Shown here: piece after piece, positions 33,828 to 40,387 of the stretch | Layout: every line of letters starts with the position of its first letter | Position numbering within the stretch: position 1 is the first letter of the stretch | Source: an uncultured Bdellovibrionales bacterium | GTDB lineage: Bacteria > Bdellovibrionota > FAC87 > UBA2466 | Reading direction: 5' to 3' | Assembly (NCBI GenBank): GCA_937903155.1 | Contig: CALCZU010000088.1 | Coordinates: 1 to 43,828 of the forward strand | DNA length: 43,828 nucleotides | The notes under the pieces: model-generated | The model's database searches: none | What the model saw: the letters and a program-made list of their open reading frames with translations, nothing else | What the model was told of the DNA's origin: nothing | Translations under genes and position numbers: made by a program

Positions 33828-34196
33828 TTAATCGATAAAAGTGCCCGAAGCACTCTCTGCGGGCGCGAGAACTTGCGATACCCGAGCTTTCGCAGACTTC
33901 TTCTTTTTAGAATATTTCAAAAGCTTTCCTTTCGCCCTTTCGCTCACTTCGTGAATAGCCGCATACAGATTATCTTCTTCAATTTTTTTAACCACAATTT
34001 CGCCGCCTGGAACACTCATCTCCACGCGAGCAGTGTATCTAGGGCCTTTTAAATGATGTTTACTGGGAACTTCTACGGAATAGTGAAGCGCATGAATCCG
34101 TGGAAAAACTTTTTCCAATTTCTTAGCGCTAGCCTGGATAGCTGCCCGGATACTTTCACTGAGATCGAAACCTCGCGAATCAATGTTTAAGATCAT
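33828..34196 (-). CDS. Ribosome hibernation promoting factor (HPF/RaiA, short form)
   Basis: A 122-residue protein with the beta-alpha-beta-beta-beta-alpha HPF fold: the MILNIDSRGFDLSESIRAAIQ opening, ARVEMSVPGGEIVVKK and the NLYAAIHEVSERAKGKL helix, then a Lys-rich segment and a short tail. It lacks the C-terminal dimerisation domain of long HPF. These proteins sit in the 30S decoding and tRNA sites and silence ribosomes in stationary phase or stress. A perfect AGGAGG lies 7 nt before the ATG. It follows a small secreted-protein gene by 33 nt on the same strand. Confidence 0.85.
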   Translation of the reverse strand: MILNIDSRGFDLSESIRAAIQASAKKLEKVFPRIHALHYSVEVPSKHHLKGPRYTARVEMSVPGGEIVVKKIEEDNLYAAIHEVSERAKGKLLKYSKKKKSAKARVSQVLAPAESASGTFID

Positions 34197-34229
34197 GATT
34201 TACCTCCTAGTGATTTGTTTACGAAAAAC

Positions 34230-34649
34230 TTATTCTTGACTGAGATCGGTCGCGATATCTTTCATCTCATTTACATCCGACGAAAACGCTCGGTACTCTT
34301 GACTGGTAATCGCTTTGCCAGAAACCTTAATTGCTTTGAGATCCAGACTTAATTTTTCGTGATTTTTTTCGAGATCGTAAATATTCTTGTCTAAGTCGAC
34401 GTATCTCGGACTTCCGACGATATCGTTATCTCGTAGATCGATTAGCATCTGAATGGAACTTCTTAGTTCCCCGAGTTTTGCTTCGAGTGTCGAAATTGGG
34501 TAAGGGTTTGCCGAATTTAACATCTCCCAATTTTTCACAGGAGCACTTTCGTAATTCCTCCCAAGATTCGTCTCTGGTAGTGCATAAAGATAAAAGGGAA
34601 TTGCCAAACTGATTAAAAGACCTTTTCTAAACCATTTGTGTTTGAACAT
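34230..34649 (-). CDS. Secreted helical protein, unknown function
   Basis: A 139-residue protein with signal peptide MFKHKWFRKGLLISLAIPFYLYA and a mature part that is largely helical and heptad-like from about residue 50 (TLEAKLGELRSSIQMLIDLR, then YVDLDKNIYDLEKNHEKLSLDLK), so a short coiled coil is likely. No family is recognised. AGGAGG lies directly upstream, and an 18-base perfect palindrome abuts that site. It precedes hpf in a probable two-gene operon, which hints at stress- or stationary-phase expression. Confidence 0.7.
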   Translation of the reverse strand: MFKHKWFRKGLLISLAIPFYLYALPETNLGRNYESAPVKNWEMLNSANPYPISTLEAKLGELRSSIQMLIDLRDNDIVGSPRYVDLDKNIYDLEKNHEKLSLDLKAIKVSGKAITSQEYRAFSSDVNEMKDIATDLSQE

Positions 34650-34659
34650 TTTCTACCTC

Positions 34660-34677
34660 CTCTTAATTAATTAAGAG
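34660..34677. promoter_or_regulatory. 18-base perfect palindrome beside ribosome site
   Basis: CTCTTAATTAATTAAGAG is its own reverse complement. On the minus strand it ends inside the GAGGAGG ribosome site of the secreted-protein/hpf operon. It could be an operator or an mRNA cruciform that hides the ribosome site. Further upstream is another odd palindrome (GAGTC-A-GACTC, near 34697). The rest of the 205-base gap shows nothing else clear. Confidence 0.5.
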
Positions 34678-34854
34678 AGCAGGATTTGTACCAAGTGAGT
34701 CAGACTCGCCGGGCAAAGAAAACCCTCAAGCATTTCTGGCTCGGTCTGCTTCAAATGTTCAAAAAACGGGCAAAAATCCACAAATCGAAACAATCGCCCG
34801 CTATGGACGGGGTTGGTACGCTAGATGCAACACCTCATCATAAAGGAGATGTTT

Positions 34855-35124
34855 ATGAGAACAGGTGCAATTCAATCAAATGCTTTTCCCTCGAATGAAA
34901 AAGAAAACTTAGCTCAAAAAGCGGGCTTTATTCCAAAAGAAGCGATTCGAGCCAGCGAAGAAGCCAGAAATCCTGTCGTCCGTGATGAGGACGGAAACCT
35001 AGGAAAGGCCAAATCGGTGTTTAGAAATGGCGATCCTTACTCCGAAGATAGAATTTCGGTCGCTGAACCTAATCTGACTGAGGGTGCTGCCCCAGTCTCT
35101 GATGAAAACGTGATGCCTGGCTAA
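34855..35124 (+). CDS. Small acidic hydrophilic protein, unknown
   Basis: An 89-residue protein starting at ATG 34855, set by AAAGGAG with 6 nt spacing. It is hydrophilic and acidic, without cysteine, membrane segment or signal peptide, with repeated Asp-Glu-Pro-Asn stretches (RNPVVRDEDGNLGKAKSVF, then SVAEPNLTEGAAPVSDENVM). It is probably disordered. It is transcribed away from the hpf operon, and its composition resembles small stress-induced proteins. No family can be named. Confidence 0.65.
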   Translation: MRTGAIQSNAFPSNEKENLAQKAGFIPKEAIRASEEARNPVVRDEDGNLGKAKSVFRNGDPYSEDRISVAEPNLTEGAAPVSDENVMPG

Positions 35125-35186
35125 GGCGTCCGCGAGCTGATTTTTTTGATTCCTTTCAATGCCATTTCGTGGTTTAGAAATGCGCT

Positions 35187-36461
35187 ATGGCATTGGCTCG
35201 GCTTTTAATCTCAAAATTAGGCCCGATGGGAGATGGCATCCATCAGGGACGCCGTGAACGGGTGTACCTTGATAGAGGTCTTCCGGGAGACGAGGTTAGA
35301 GCTCGAATTAAAACGGATTCATTTGGAGTCGCCCGTGGGGAGATTCTTGAGTTCATTGAGGCCTCTCAGTTTCGTCAGGTAGCCCCTTGCGAACATTTCG
35401 ACTATTGCGGCAATTGTACGCTTCAGCATGCAAAAGAAAATTTTTACCGCCGCTGGAAAATCGATCTCGTAAAAGAGTTTTTCAAAAAACAGGGGCTTGA
35501 GCCTCGACAATGGAAAGAGCCGGTTTTTGTTGGAAATTACGAGAGAAGGCGTGTGACCTTTTCTGCTTTAAAACAGGCAAATAATCTAACCGTAGGTTAT
35601 TACAAACGCAGATCCAAAGAAATTCATACGATCGATTCGTGCCTTATCGCTCATCCCCATCTGCTGGCAATCCGCGAAAAAATTCAACCCTATTTGAAGA
35701 CGATTTTAAGCTCTGGAAAACCCGTCGATATTTTTTTGCAAAAGTTAGGTGAATCTGGGGATATGGTTTTTACGGGACCCCTAGGTTCAACCGGCAAACC
35801 CGAAGAAAAAGTCCTCCAAGTTTTAAAAGAATTTTTTAAAGTCTGCCCTCTTGTGAGTCGGGTGAGTTGGCGGAGCGATGAGCGCGCAGAAATCAAAACT
35901 CTGATAAGCCGAGGTGCGATGACGGCGAGTTTTGGGAACCTCAAAGTGAATTTGCCTCCCGCAGCTTTTCTTCAGCCGACAGCTTCAGGTGAAAAAGCGC
36001 TTGTAGAGGGGGTGATGAAAGCTTTGCCCGAAAGGGGAAAATTTGCCGATCTGTTTTCCGGATGTGGAACTTTTGCGGGCTCGATGCTGAAAAAAGGGTC
36101 GGTCGACGCGTATGAATCGGTGCCTCAGGCAATAGCGGCGCTTAAGAATGCAGACGGAGAAAACGCAAAGGCACTCAAAACTTTTAGACGAAATCTTTTT
36201 ACGAACCCTCTAAGACGCGATGAAATCAATCGCTACGATGCGGTCGTCTTTGACCCGCCTCGCGCGGGTTGTCCCGAGCAGGCAATGCAAATGGCAGGTT
36301 CGAAATGTAAAACGCTTATCGGAGTGTCGTGCAATCCACTGACTTTTGCTCGCGATGCCGCGATTCTTTGTGAACGAGGACACCGGCTACAAAGTCTTCA
36401 GGTTGTGGACCAGTTCATGTGGTCTCACCATGTGGAAGTCATTGGCGTTTTCACACGATAA
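35187..36461 (+). CDS. TrmA/RlmD-family Fe-S RNA 5-methyluridine methyltransferase
   Basis: A 424-residue protein. The N-terminal TRAM-like RNA-binding domain (about 1-60) is followed by a four-cysteine [4Fe-4S] site: CEHFDYCGNC (Cys68, 74, 77) and Cys152 in DSCLIAH. The SAM-binding domain has FADLFSGCGTFAGS, FDPPRAGC and the catalytic cysteine in GVSCNPLTFARD. This family makes m5U in 23S rRNA (RlmC/RlmD) or tRNA (TrmA). The cluster ligands favour an RlmC/D-like member, but the target base cannot be read from sequence. It converges with the MAPEG gene with 3 nt between stops. Confidence 0.88.
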   Translation: MALARLLISKLGPMGDGIHQGRRERVYLDRGLPGDEVRARIKTDSFGVARGEILEFIEASQFRQVAPCEHFDYCGNCTLQHAKENFYRRWKIDLVKEFFKKQGLEPRQWKEPVFVGNYERRRVTFSALKQANNLTVGYYKRRSKEIHTIDSCLIAHPHLLAIREKIQPYLKTILSSGKPVDIFLQKLGESGDMVFTGPLGSTGKPEEKVLQVLKEFFKVCPLVSRVSWRSDERAEIKTLISRGAMTASFGNLKVNLPPAAFLQPTASGEKALVEGVMKALPERGKFADLFSGCGTFAGSMLKKGSVDAYESVPQAIAALKNADGENAKALKTFRRNLFTNPLRRDEINRYDAVVFDPPRAGCPEQAMQMAGSKCKTLIGVSCNPLTFARDAAILCERGHRLQSLQVVDQFMWSHHVEVIGVFTR

Positions 36462-36464
36462 GCT

Positions 36465-36857
36465 TTAAAAAATCACGCTCGATAAGCCGATGCCGAAACT
36501 ACAGGCCAAGCCCAAACCCCAGATGAGTGAGCGAAACTTATCCCAATCGGCCAAATACAAAGCTGTGTAAAGGACTCTTGAGACGACAAAAATGATTGCA
36601 AGCCGGTCGCTCCATTCGAGGTTTCCATTACTTAAATGTCCCATAAGGACACAACCCACGAAAACGGGAGTGATTTCAAAACTGTTCTGATGCGCGGCAA
36701 GGGCACGCTTTCCCCAGCCTGTTAAGCGAGCCTGTTGCTCCCGAGGCGTTTTATTATCATAACCTTTTCCCTCCCTCTTCATGGCTACCATGAGCGGAAT
36801 CTTCGAGAGGTAATTCATTAAAAAAGCAAACAGGGCGCAGTAAAAAGGAATTGTCAT
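36465..36857 (-). CDS. MAPEG family membrane protein
   Basis: A 130-residue protein with four predicted membrane helices. The cytoplasmic loop has NKTPREQQARLTGWGKRALAAHQNSFE, where 'R...A..N..E' is the MAPEG signature. The family contains glutathione- or eicosanoid-related membrane enzymes in eukaryotes, and mostly uncharacterised bacterial members that may conjugate glutathione to lipid peroxides. It is a single gene, divergent from the PNPOx-like gene. The start is at a plain ATG with a weak site. Confidence 0.8.
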   Translation of the reverse strand: MTIPFYCALFAFLMNYLSKIPLMVAMKREGKGYDNKTPREQQARLTGWGKRALAAHQNSFEITPVFVGCVLMGHLSNGNLEWSDRLAIIFVVSRVLYTALYLADWDKFRSLIWGLGLACSFGIGLSSVIF

Positions 36858-36941
36858 GGAGGGAATATAGCGGACCCACCTTCAATTGCAAAGCGATTGG
36901 CACCAACGTTGCATTTTCTAAAGCAAAAAAAGGAGACTGCT

Positions 36942-37490
36942 ATGTATCAAGATGAAAAAACTACCGTTTCGGAACGCGTCGAAAGATTAAAAGAATTGAT
37001 TGAAGATCTCAAAGTGGCGATGCTCACCACGGTTCATTCCGATGGAAGCTTGAGAAGTCGCCCGATGATGACTCAAGATCTCGATTCAGACGGAACCTTA
37101 TGGTTTTTTACGGGACGAGATGGTCAGAAATCAGACGATATTATTCATCACGGGGAAGTAAATTTAAGTTTCAGTAACCCGGGCGACAATAAATTTGTTT
37201 CTATCAGCGGAAATGCGCAACTCGTTTTCGATAAAGAGAAAGCAAAAGAACTGTGGACTCCCTTTGCAAAAGCTTGGTTTCCGGATGGCGTCGATGATCC
37301 GAACCTCGCTTTGATTAAAGTTGATGTGAAAGGGGCAGAATATTGGGATGTAAAATCCGGATTTATGGTTCAGCTTATCGGTTTCGTAAAAGCCACCTTC
37401 ACCGGAAAACCCATGGATGAAAAATCCGCGAAGCTTTTCTCCCAAGCCGAAAAAATTTCAGGGTCGGATATTAAAAGTGCAATGCACTAA
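36942..37490 (+). CDS. Pyridoxamine 5'-phosphate oxidase-like flavin-binding protein (general stress type)
   Basis: A 182-residue protein. The ATG at 36942 has AAGGAG 7 nt upstream and is preferred over an in-frame start 45 bases earlier. It has the split-barrel FMN-binding fold with VAMLTTVHSDGSLRSRPM, TLWFFTGRDGQKSDDI and FVSISGNAQLVFDKEK, as in the general stress protein 26/Pyrid_ox_like group. Members bind FMN, FAD or F420 and reduce small molecules; a vitamin B6 role is not implied. It ends 3 nt before the stop of a converging small membrane protein. Confidence 0.85.
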   Translation: MYQDEKTTVSERVERLKELIEDLKVAMLTTVHSDGSLRSRPMMTQDLDSDGTLWFFTGRDGQKSDDIIHHGEVNLSFSNPGDNKFVSISGNAQLVFDKEKAKELWTPFAKAWFPDGVDDPNLALIKVDVKGAEYWDVKSGFMVQLIGFVKATFTGKPMDEKSAKLFSQAEKISGSDIKSAMH

Positions 37491-37493
37491 ATA

Positions 37494-37664
37494 TTAAGTA
37501 TGTCCCATTAAAGAGCCCAGCATGCTTTTAAAGAACTCAGAAAGTTCGCGGACAGCGGCCTGCATGAGTTGGACAAAATCGATTTCTCCGGTCCATTGTA
37601 AATAAAAACAGACCGCGAAGGCGACAAGGGCTGCAATCACAAAAAATGAACTATCGGCTTTCAT
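37494..37664 (-). CDS. Small single-span membrane protein (56 aa)
   Basis: A short open frame I translated directly, in an otherwise empty stretch. It begins MKADSSFFVIAALVAFAVC, with one hydrophobic helix at about residues 7-22 and then an amphipathic helical tail (QLMQAAVRELSEFFKSMLGSLM). Its stop sits 3 nt from the stop of the PNPOx-like gene, the same stop-to-stop geometry as four other convergent pairs here, which supports it being real. The ribosome site is weak (GGGTG). No family is recognised; small membrane proteins of this form often regulate transporters or kinases. Confidence 0.55.
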   Translation of the reverse strand: MKADSSFFVIAALVAFAVCFYLQWTGEIDFVQLMQAAVRELSEFFKSMLGSLMGHT

Positions 37665-37722
37665 AGGCACCCATTTTTCTTTTTAATGACTTCGCTCCTC
37701 GCAATCACGGGCAAGGCGCTAT

Positions 37723-39027
37723 TCACGGAGAAGTCCTCGATTTTGCAACGCCAATGCTGACACTTAAAAGTGAAGGTTCGACGAGAAGTTCTTGCAGCTT
37801 CAAATTAAGAGAGGCGAATCGAACAGTCGAACTTCCTAGCTCAATGACGACCGCGGGGAAAAGCTCTCGGAGCGTCGTTGCAACAAATTTCAGTTCTGGA
37901 GCTGGGAGTGGATTTCCTTTCGCATCGAAAGCTTGGATGGGCTGTTCGGTGTCGAGAAGCTTTTGTCCATTTTCTTCGATCAATCGAGCTGTGATACGAG
38001 CCGTGAAGTCGCGCACTTCCGTGCTTTGAGATTTCAAGGATTTCAGTTTCAGCTCAACCTGCAATTGATTCTTTAAGAAAACGAGTCGGATCGATTTTTC
38101 GTCATTTGCCGACATCGTCATCTCCTTAAGCGCTTGAAGATTGAGCTCGGGAGGAAGCTTCGTGAGAGAGAGTGAAGGGAGGAAGAGTTGAATCGCTTCG
38201 ACACCGTTGACGTTTTTTTTGTCAAAAAGCTTCGAACCCAACGCACTTAAAACATCGTCGCTCAATTTTAAGGAGATGGGCGTGAGCGGGTTTACTTTGA
38301 TAGCAGGCGCTCCGGCGTTATCTTTATGGGTGATTGTAAACTGTTCTGAGTCGGTGGAGTAATTCAAATGGCCTTTGAGATCCCCTGCGACGAAATAAGG
38401 GCTATAAATATTTGTAATGTATTCTCGGTTGATGGGAACAAGAATCTTCTCGACCTGAGAGTCGACCTCGCGATTGAGTTGCAACGCGATCGTTCGGGAT
38501 GCGGAAGCTTCATTTTCGGCTTTTCGTTGCATGAGCTCTTGATACGCTCGGCGATAAGCGAGTTTGCTTTTTAACCTCCAAAAAAGCCCCCAGGAAGAAG
38601 TTTCAAGATTTGAAAAAACGATCTGAGAACTCACTTGCGAAGAGGCAGCGGTTGATTGAAAACCGCGTTCATCGAAGAAAATCGCTTTTTGCGTCTTTCC
38701 ATAGCTTTGAATTGTGCCATCGAATTCAACTAGGATTTTGGGCGTGGGGTACGTTTTTGAGTGGGTTCGGGTATCGGTGAACGAATCGACCAGCGAAAGA
38801 ATCGTCCAATACGAATGAGATGGGTAGGGAGAGGTCGAAGCCTTCGCGGTAGTCACAGCATGGCCTTGGGTTAAAATCCCCTCCAGATATTGATTAATCG
38901 GCGTGTGAAGTGTCTGATTTTCGAATTTAAAAGCCGAATTGAGAAGACTCTGATGCAGTTTTAATGAAAGCTCAGTGGCGCAGACTAGCGGTGCTATGAA
39001 AAGCAAGCTTAGAATGTGAATTCGCAT
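37723..39027 (-). CDS. Secreted protein, unknown function
   Basis: About 434 residues. The signal peptide MRIHILSLLFIAPLVCA supports the ATG at 39027, one base after the upstream gene's stop; a GTG 9 bases earlier is the alternative. The mature protein is cysteine-free, mixed alpha/beta, with several beta-rich stretches and a Lys/Leu-rich second half (LQVELKLKSLKSQS). It resembles lipid-binding or BPI-like beta-taco proteins only in composition, and I do not name a family. It is translationally coupled to the preceding secreted protein, so they may act together in the periplasm. Confidence 0.7.
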   Translation of the reverse strand: MRIHILSLLFIAPLVCATELSLKLHQSLLNSAFKFENQTLHTPINQYLEGILTQGHAVTTAKASTSPYPSHSYWTILSLVDSFTDTRTHSKTYPTPKILVEFDGTIQSYGKTQKAIFFDERGFQSTAASSQVSSQIVFSNLETSSWGLFWRLKSKLAYRRAYQELMQRKAENEASASRTIALQLNREVDSQVEKILVPINREYITNIYSPYFVAGDLKGHLNYSTDSEQFTITHKDNAGAPAIKVNPLTPISLKLSDDVLSALGSKLFDKKNVNGVEAIQLFLPSLSLTKLPPELNLQALKEMTMSANDEKSIRLVFLKNQLQVELKLKSLKSQSTEVRDFTARITARLIEENGQKLLDTEQPIQAFDAKGNPLPAPELKFVATTLRELFPAVVIELGSSTVRFASLNLKLQELLVEPSLLSVSIGVAKSRTSP

Positions 39028-39028
39028 T

Positions 39029-39592
39029 TTATTCACAGGTCGGAATGTTTGAAGCTCCGCTCAGCCAAATCGTTACGATTCCATGATCGCCTTCATCGGA
39101 GATATTAAAAGATTTAATATTTTTTCTAAAGACGCTCTTCGCGGCGTAAATGCCTTCGACATTGCAAACATAAGCTTGTTTACCGACCTTAACAATTCTG
39201 AAGCTTGCTTGAATCGTGTTTTGAAATCCTAAGACAACATTTTCAAAACCCTGGCCGCCGATGGTTCGGAGGCGTGCGGTTTTGCCTTGGCTTTGTCCGT
39301 GGCAAAGACCTTGACCGCAGCTGAATGCAATTTTCGAGGGGTGGGCTTCCGCGAGCAGGTGAGCGTCACGGGGATCTAAGCTTACAAAAGTCATGAGATC
39401 GAGAAGGATAAAAGTCGCTTCTTTTTGGGTCGGAATCGATTCGAGATTCTTAAGCGTTGTTTTGATTCCGGCCATCTCTTCTGCTTTGGCGTTGATCGTA
39501 ACGACATTGGGATCTTCTGTCAGTTGGACTTCGTAGGCCGATAAATGGGCAACTGAGAACAAAAGAATGCCGAGTGTGAAAAATTTGATCAT
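39029..39592 (-). CDS. Secreted protein with four cysteines, unknown function
   Basis: A 187-residue protein with signal peptide MIKFFTLGILLFSVAHLSA. The mature part has Cys in FSCGQGLCHGQ, in YVCNVE and at the end (IPTCE), likely two disulfides, and beta-rich sequence. The ribosome site GGGAGGGG lies about 8 nt upstream. No family is recognised. Its stop nearly touches the start of the next secreted-protein gene, forming a tight two-gene operon. Confidence 0.7.
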   Translation of the reverse strand: MIKFFTLGILLFSVAHLSAYEVQLTEDPNVVTINAKAEEMAGIKTTLKNLESIPTQKEATFILLDLMTFVSLDPRDAHLLAEAHPSKIAFSCGQGLCHGQSQGKTARLRTIGGQGFENVVLGFQNTIQASFRIVKVGKQAYVCNVEGIYAAKSVFRKNIKSFNISDEGDHGIVTIWLSGASNIPTCE

Positions 39593-39684
39593 GATGGAAC
39601 CCCTCCCAGTGAAAAGAAAAGGCTATCAAACTTTCAGCTGAAGTAAAGCAAGCGGAATTTTAGCGAGCCTAGCAATATTGAAAG

Positions 39685-39719
39685 CAAAAAAAAACGGCAC
39701 TTGCAATCGCAAGTGCCGT
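39685..39719 (-). terminator. Strong intrinsic terminator
   Basis: A perfect 11-base stem ACGGCACTTGC (39694-39704)/GCAAGTGCCGT (39709-39719) with loop AATC is followed, on the minus strand, by a run of nine T (39685-39693). It sits 22 nt after the stop of the Gly/Tyr-rich gene and insulates the secreted pair downstream. The plus-strand side has only four T. Confidence 0.92.
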
Positions 39720-39741
39720 TTTGAAAAAAGACTCAATTAGC

Positions 39742-40278
39742 TTAGTAATACACGCCGTAGTTACAATTGTTGTACGCATACGTGTAAGCGTATGGGTAAG
39801 TGTAGTACGACCCGACATAACCGTACGTAATGCGAGCGCCATAAACGTATCCGCCGCCCCATCCGTTATAGATGTAAGGATTGTAAACGCCCCACCCGCC
39901 GTAACCGTAGTATCTTCCGTATCGGCCGCGTCCGTAGTAGCCATAGTAGAAAGCTTCGCGGGAACCTTCTTTTTCAAGTTCGCCTTTTGGAATTTTGTAG
40001 CTTGCGACTTTGTTGGCATCCGTAGCAATCGCTTTGATCGCTTCGTCGTGGTTTGTTTTGATATCTTTGTTTTTGATCGCTGCGTCTAATTCAGGGATCT
40101 TGTAGACTTCGATGATCTCTTTCTTTTCATCGACTTTTACGATCACGCCTTTTGGGGCGTTCTTTTTAATCGCTTGTTTGGCTTCGTCGTCCAATTGGTC
40201 TTCTCCGTGGACTCCTTGGGAGAAAACAAGTGCAAGCGCCATAAAGGCGACTGCAAAAAATGAATTTGTTTTAGTCAT
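39742..40278 (-). CDS. Secreted Gly/Tyr-rich C-terminal protein
   Basis: A 178-residue protein. The signal peptide MTKTNSFFAVAFMALALVFSQGVHG is followed by a charged domain (residues about 27-105) and then a low-complexity C-terminal 70 residues made almost only of Tyr and Gly with Arg, Trp and Asn (GYYGRGRYGRYYGYGGWG and similar, ending YNNCNYGVYY). Such tails are sticky or phase-separating and occur in surface, adhesive or structural proteins. The ribosome site GGAGG is clear. It is a single-gene transcript with its own strong terminator, which suggests high expression. No family is recognised. Confidence 0.78.
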   Translation of the reverse strand: MTKTNSFFAVAFMALALVFSQGVHGEDQLDDEAKQAIKKNAPKGVIVKVDEKKEIIEVYKIPELDAAIKNKDIKTNHDEAIKAIATDANKVASYKIPKGELEKEGSREAFYYGYYGRGRYGRYYGYGGWGVYNPYIYNGWGGGYVYGARITYGYVGSYYTYPYAYTYAYNNCNYGVYY

Positions 40279-40387
40279 GAATACCTCCAGTAATGAATAT
40301 GACAGGAGGCTGAAGTAACAGGATTACGCCCAAGAATCAAGAAAAATTACAAGGCGCGTCAAACGGACTGATCCTGGGCCCTCAACT

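Noticed and set aside
34686..34898. 70-residue basic open frame starting with TTG
   Set aside because: It runs across the ribosome site and start of the better supported small acidic gene and has no ribosome site of its own.
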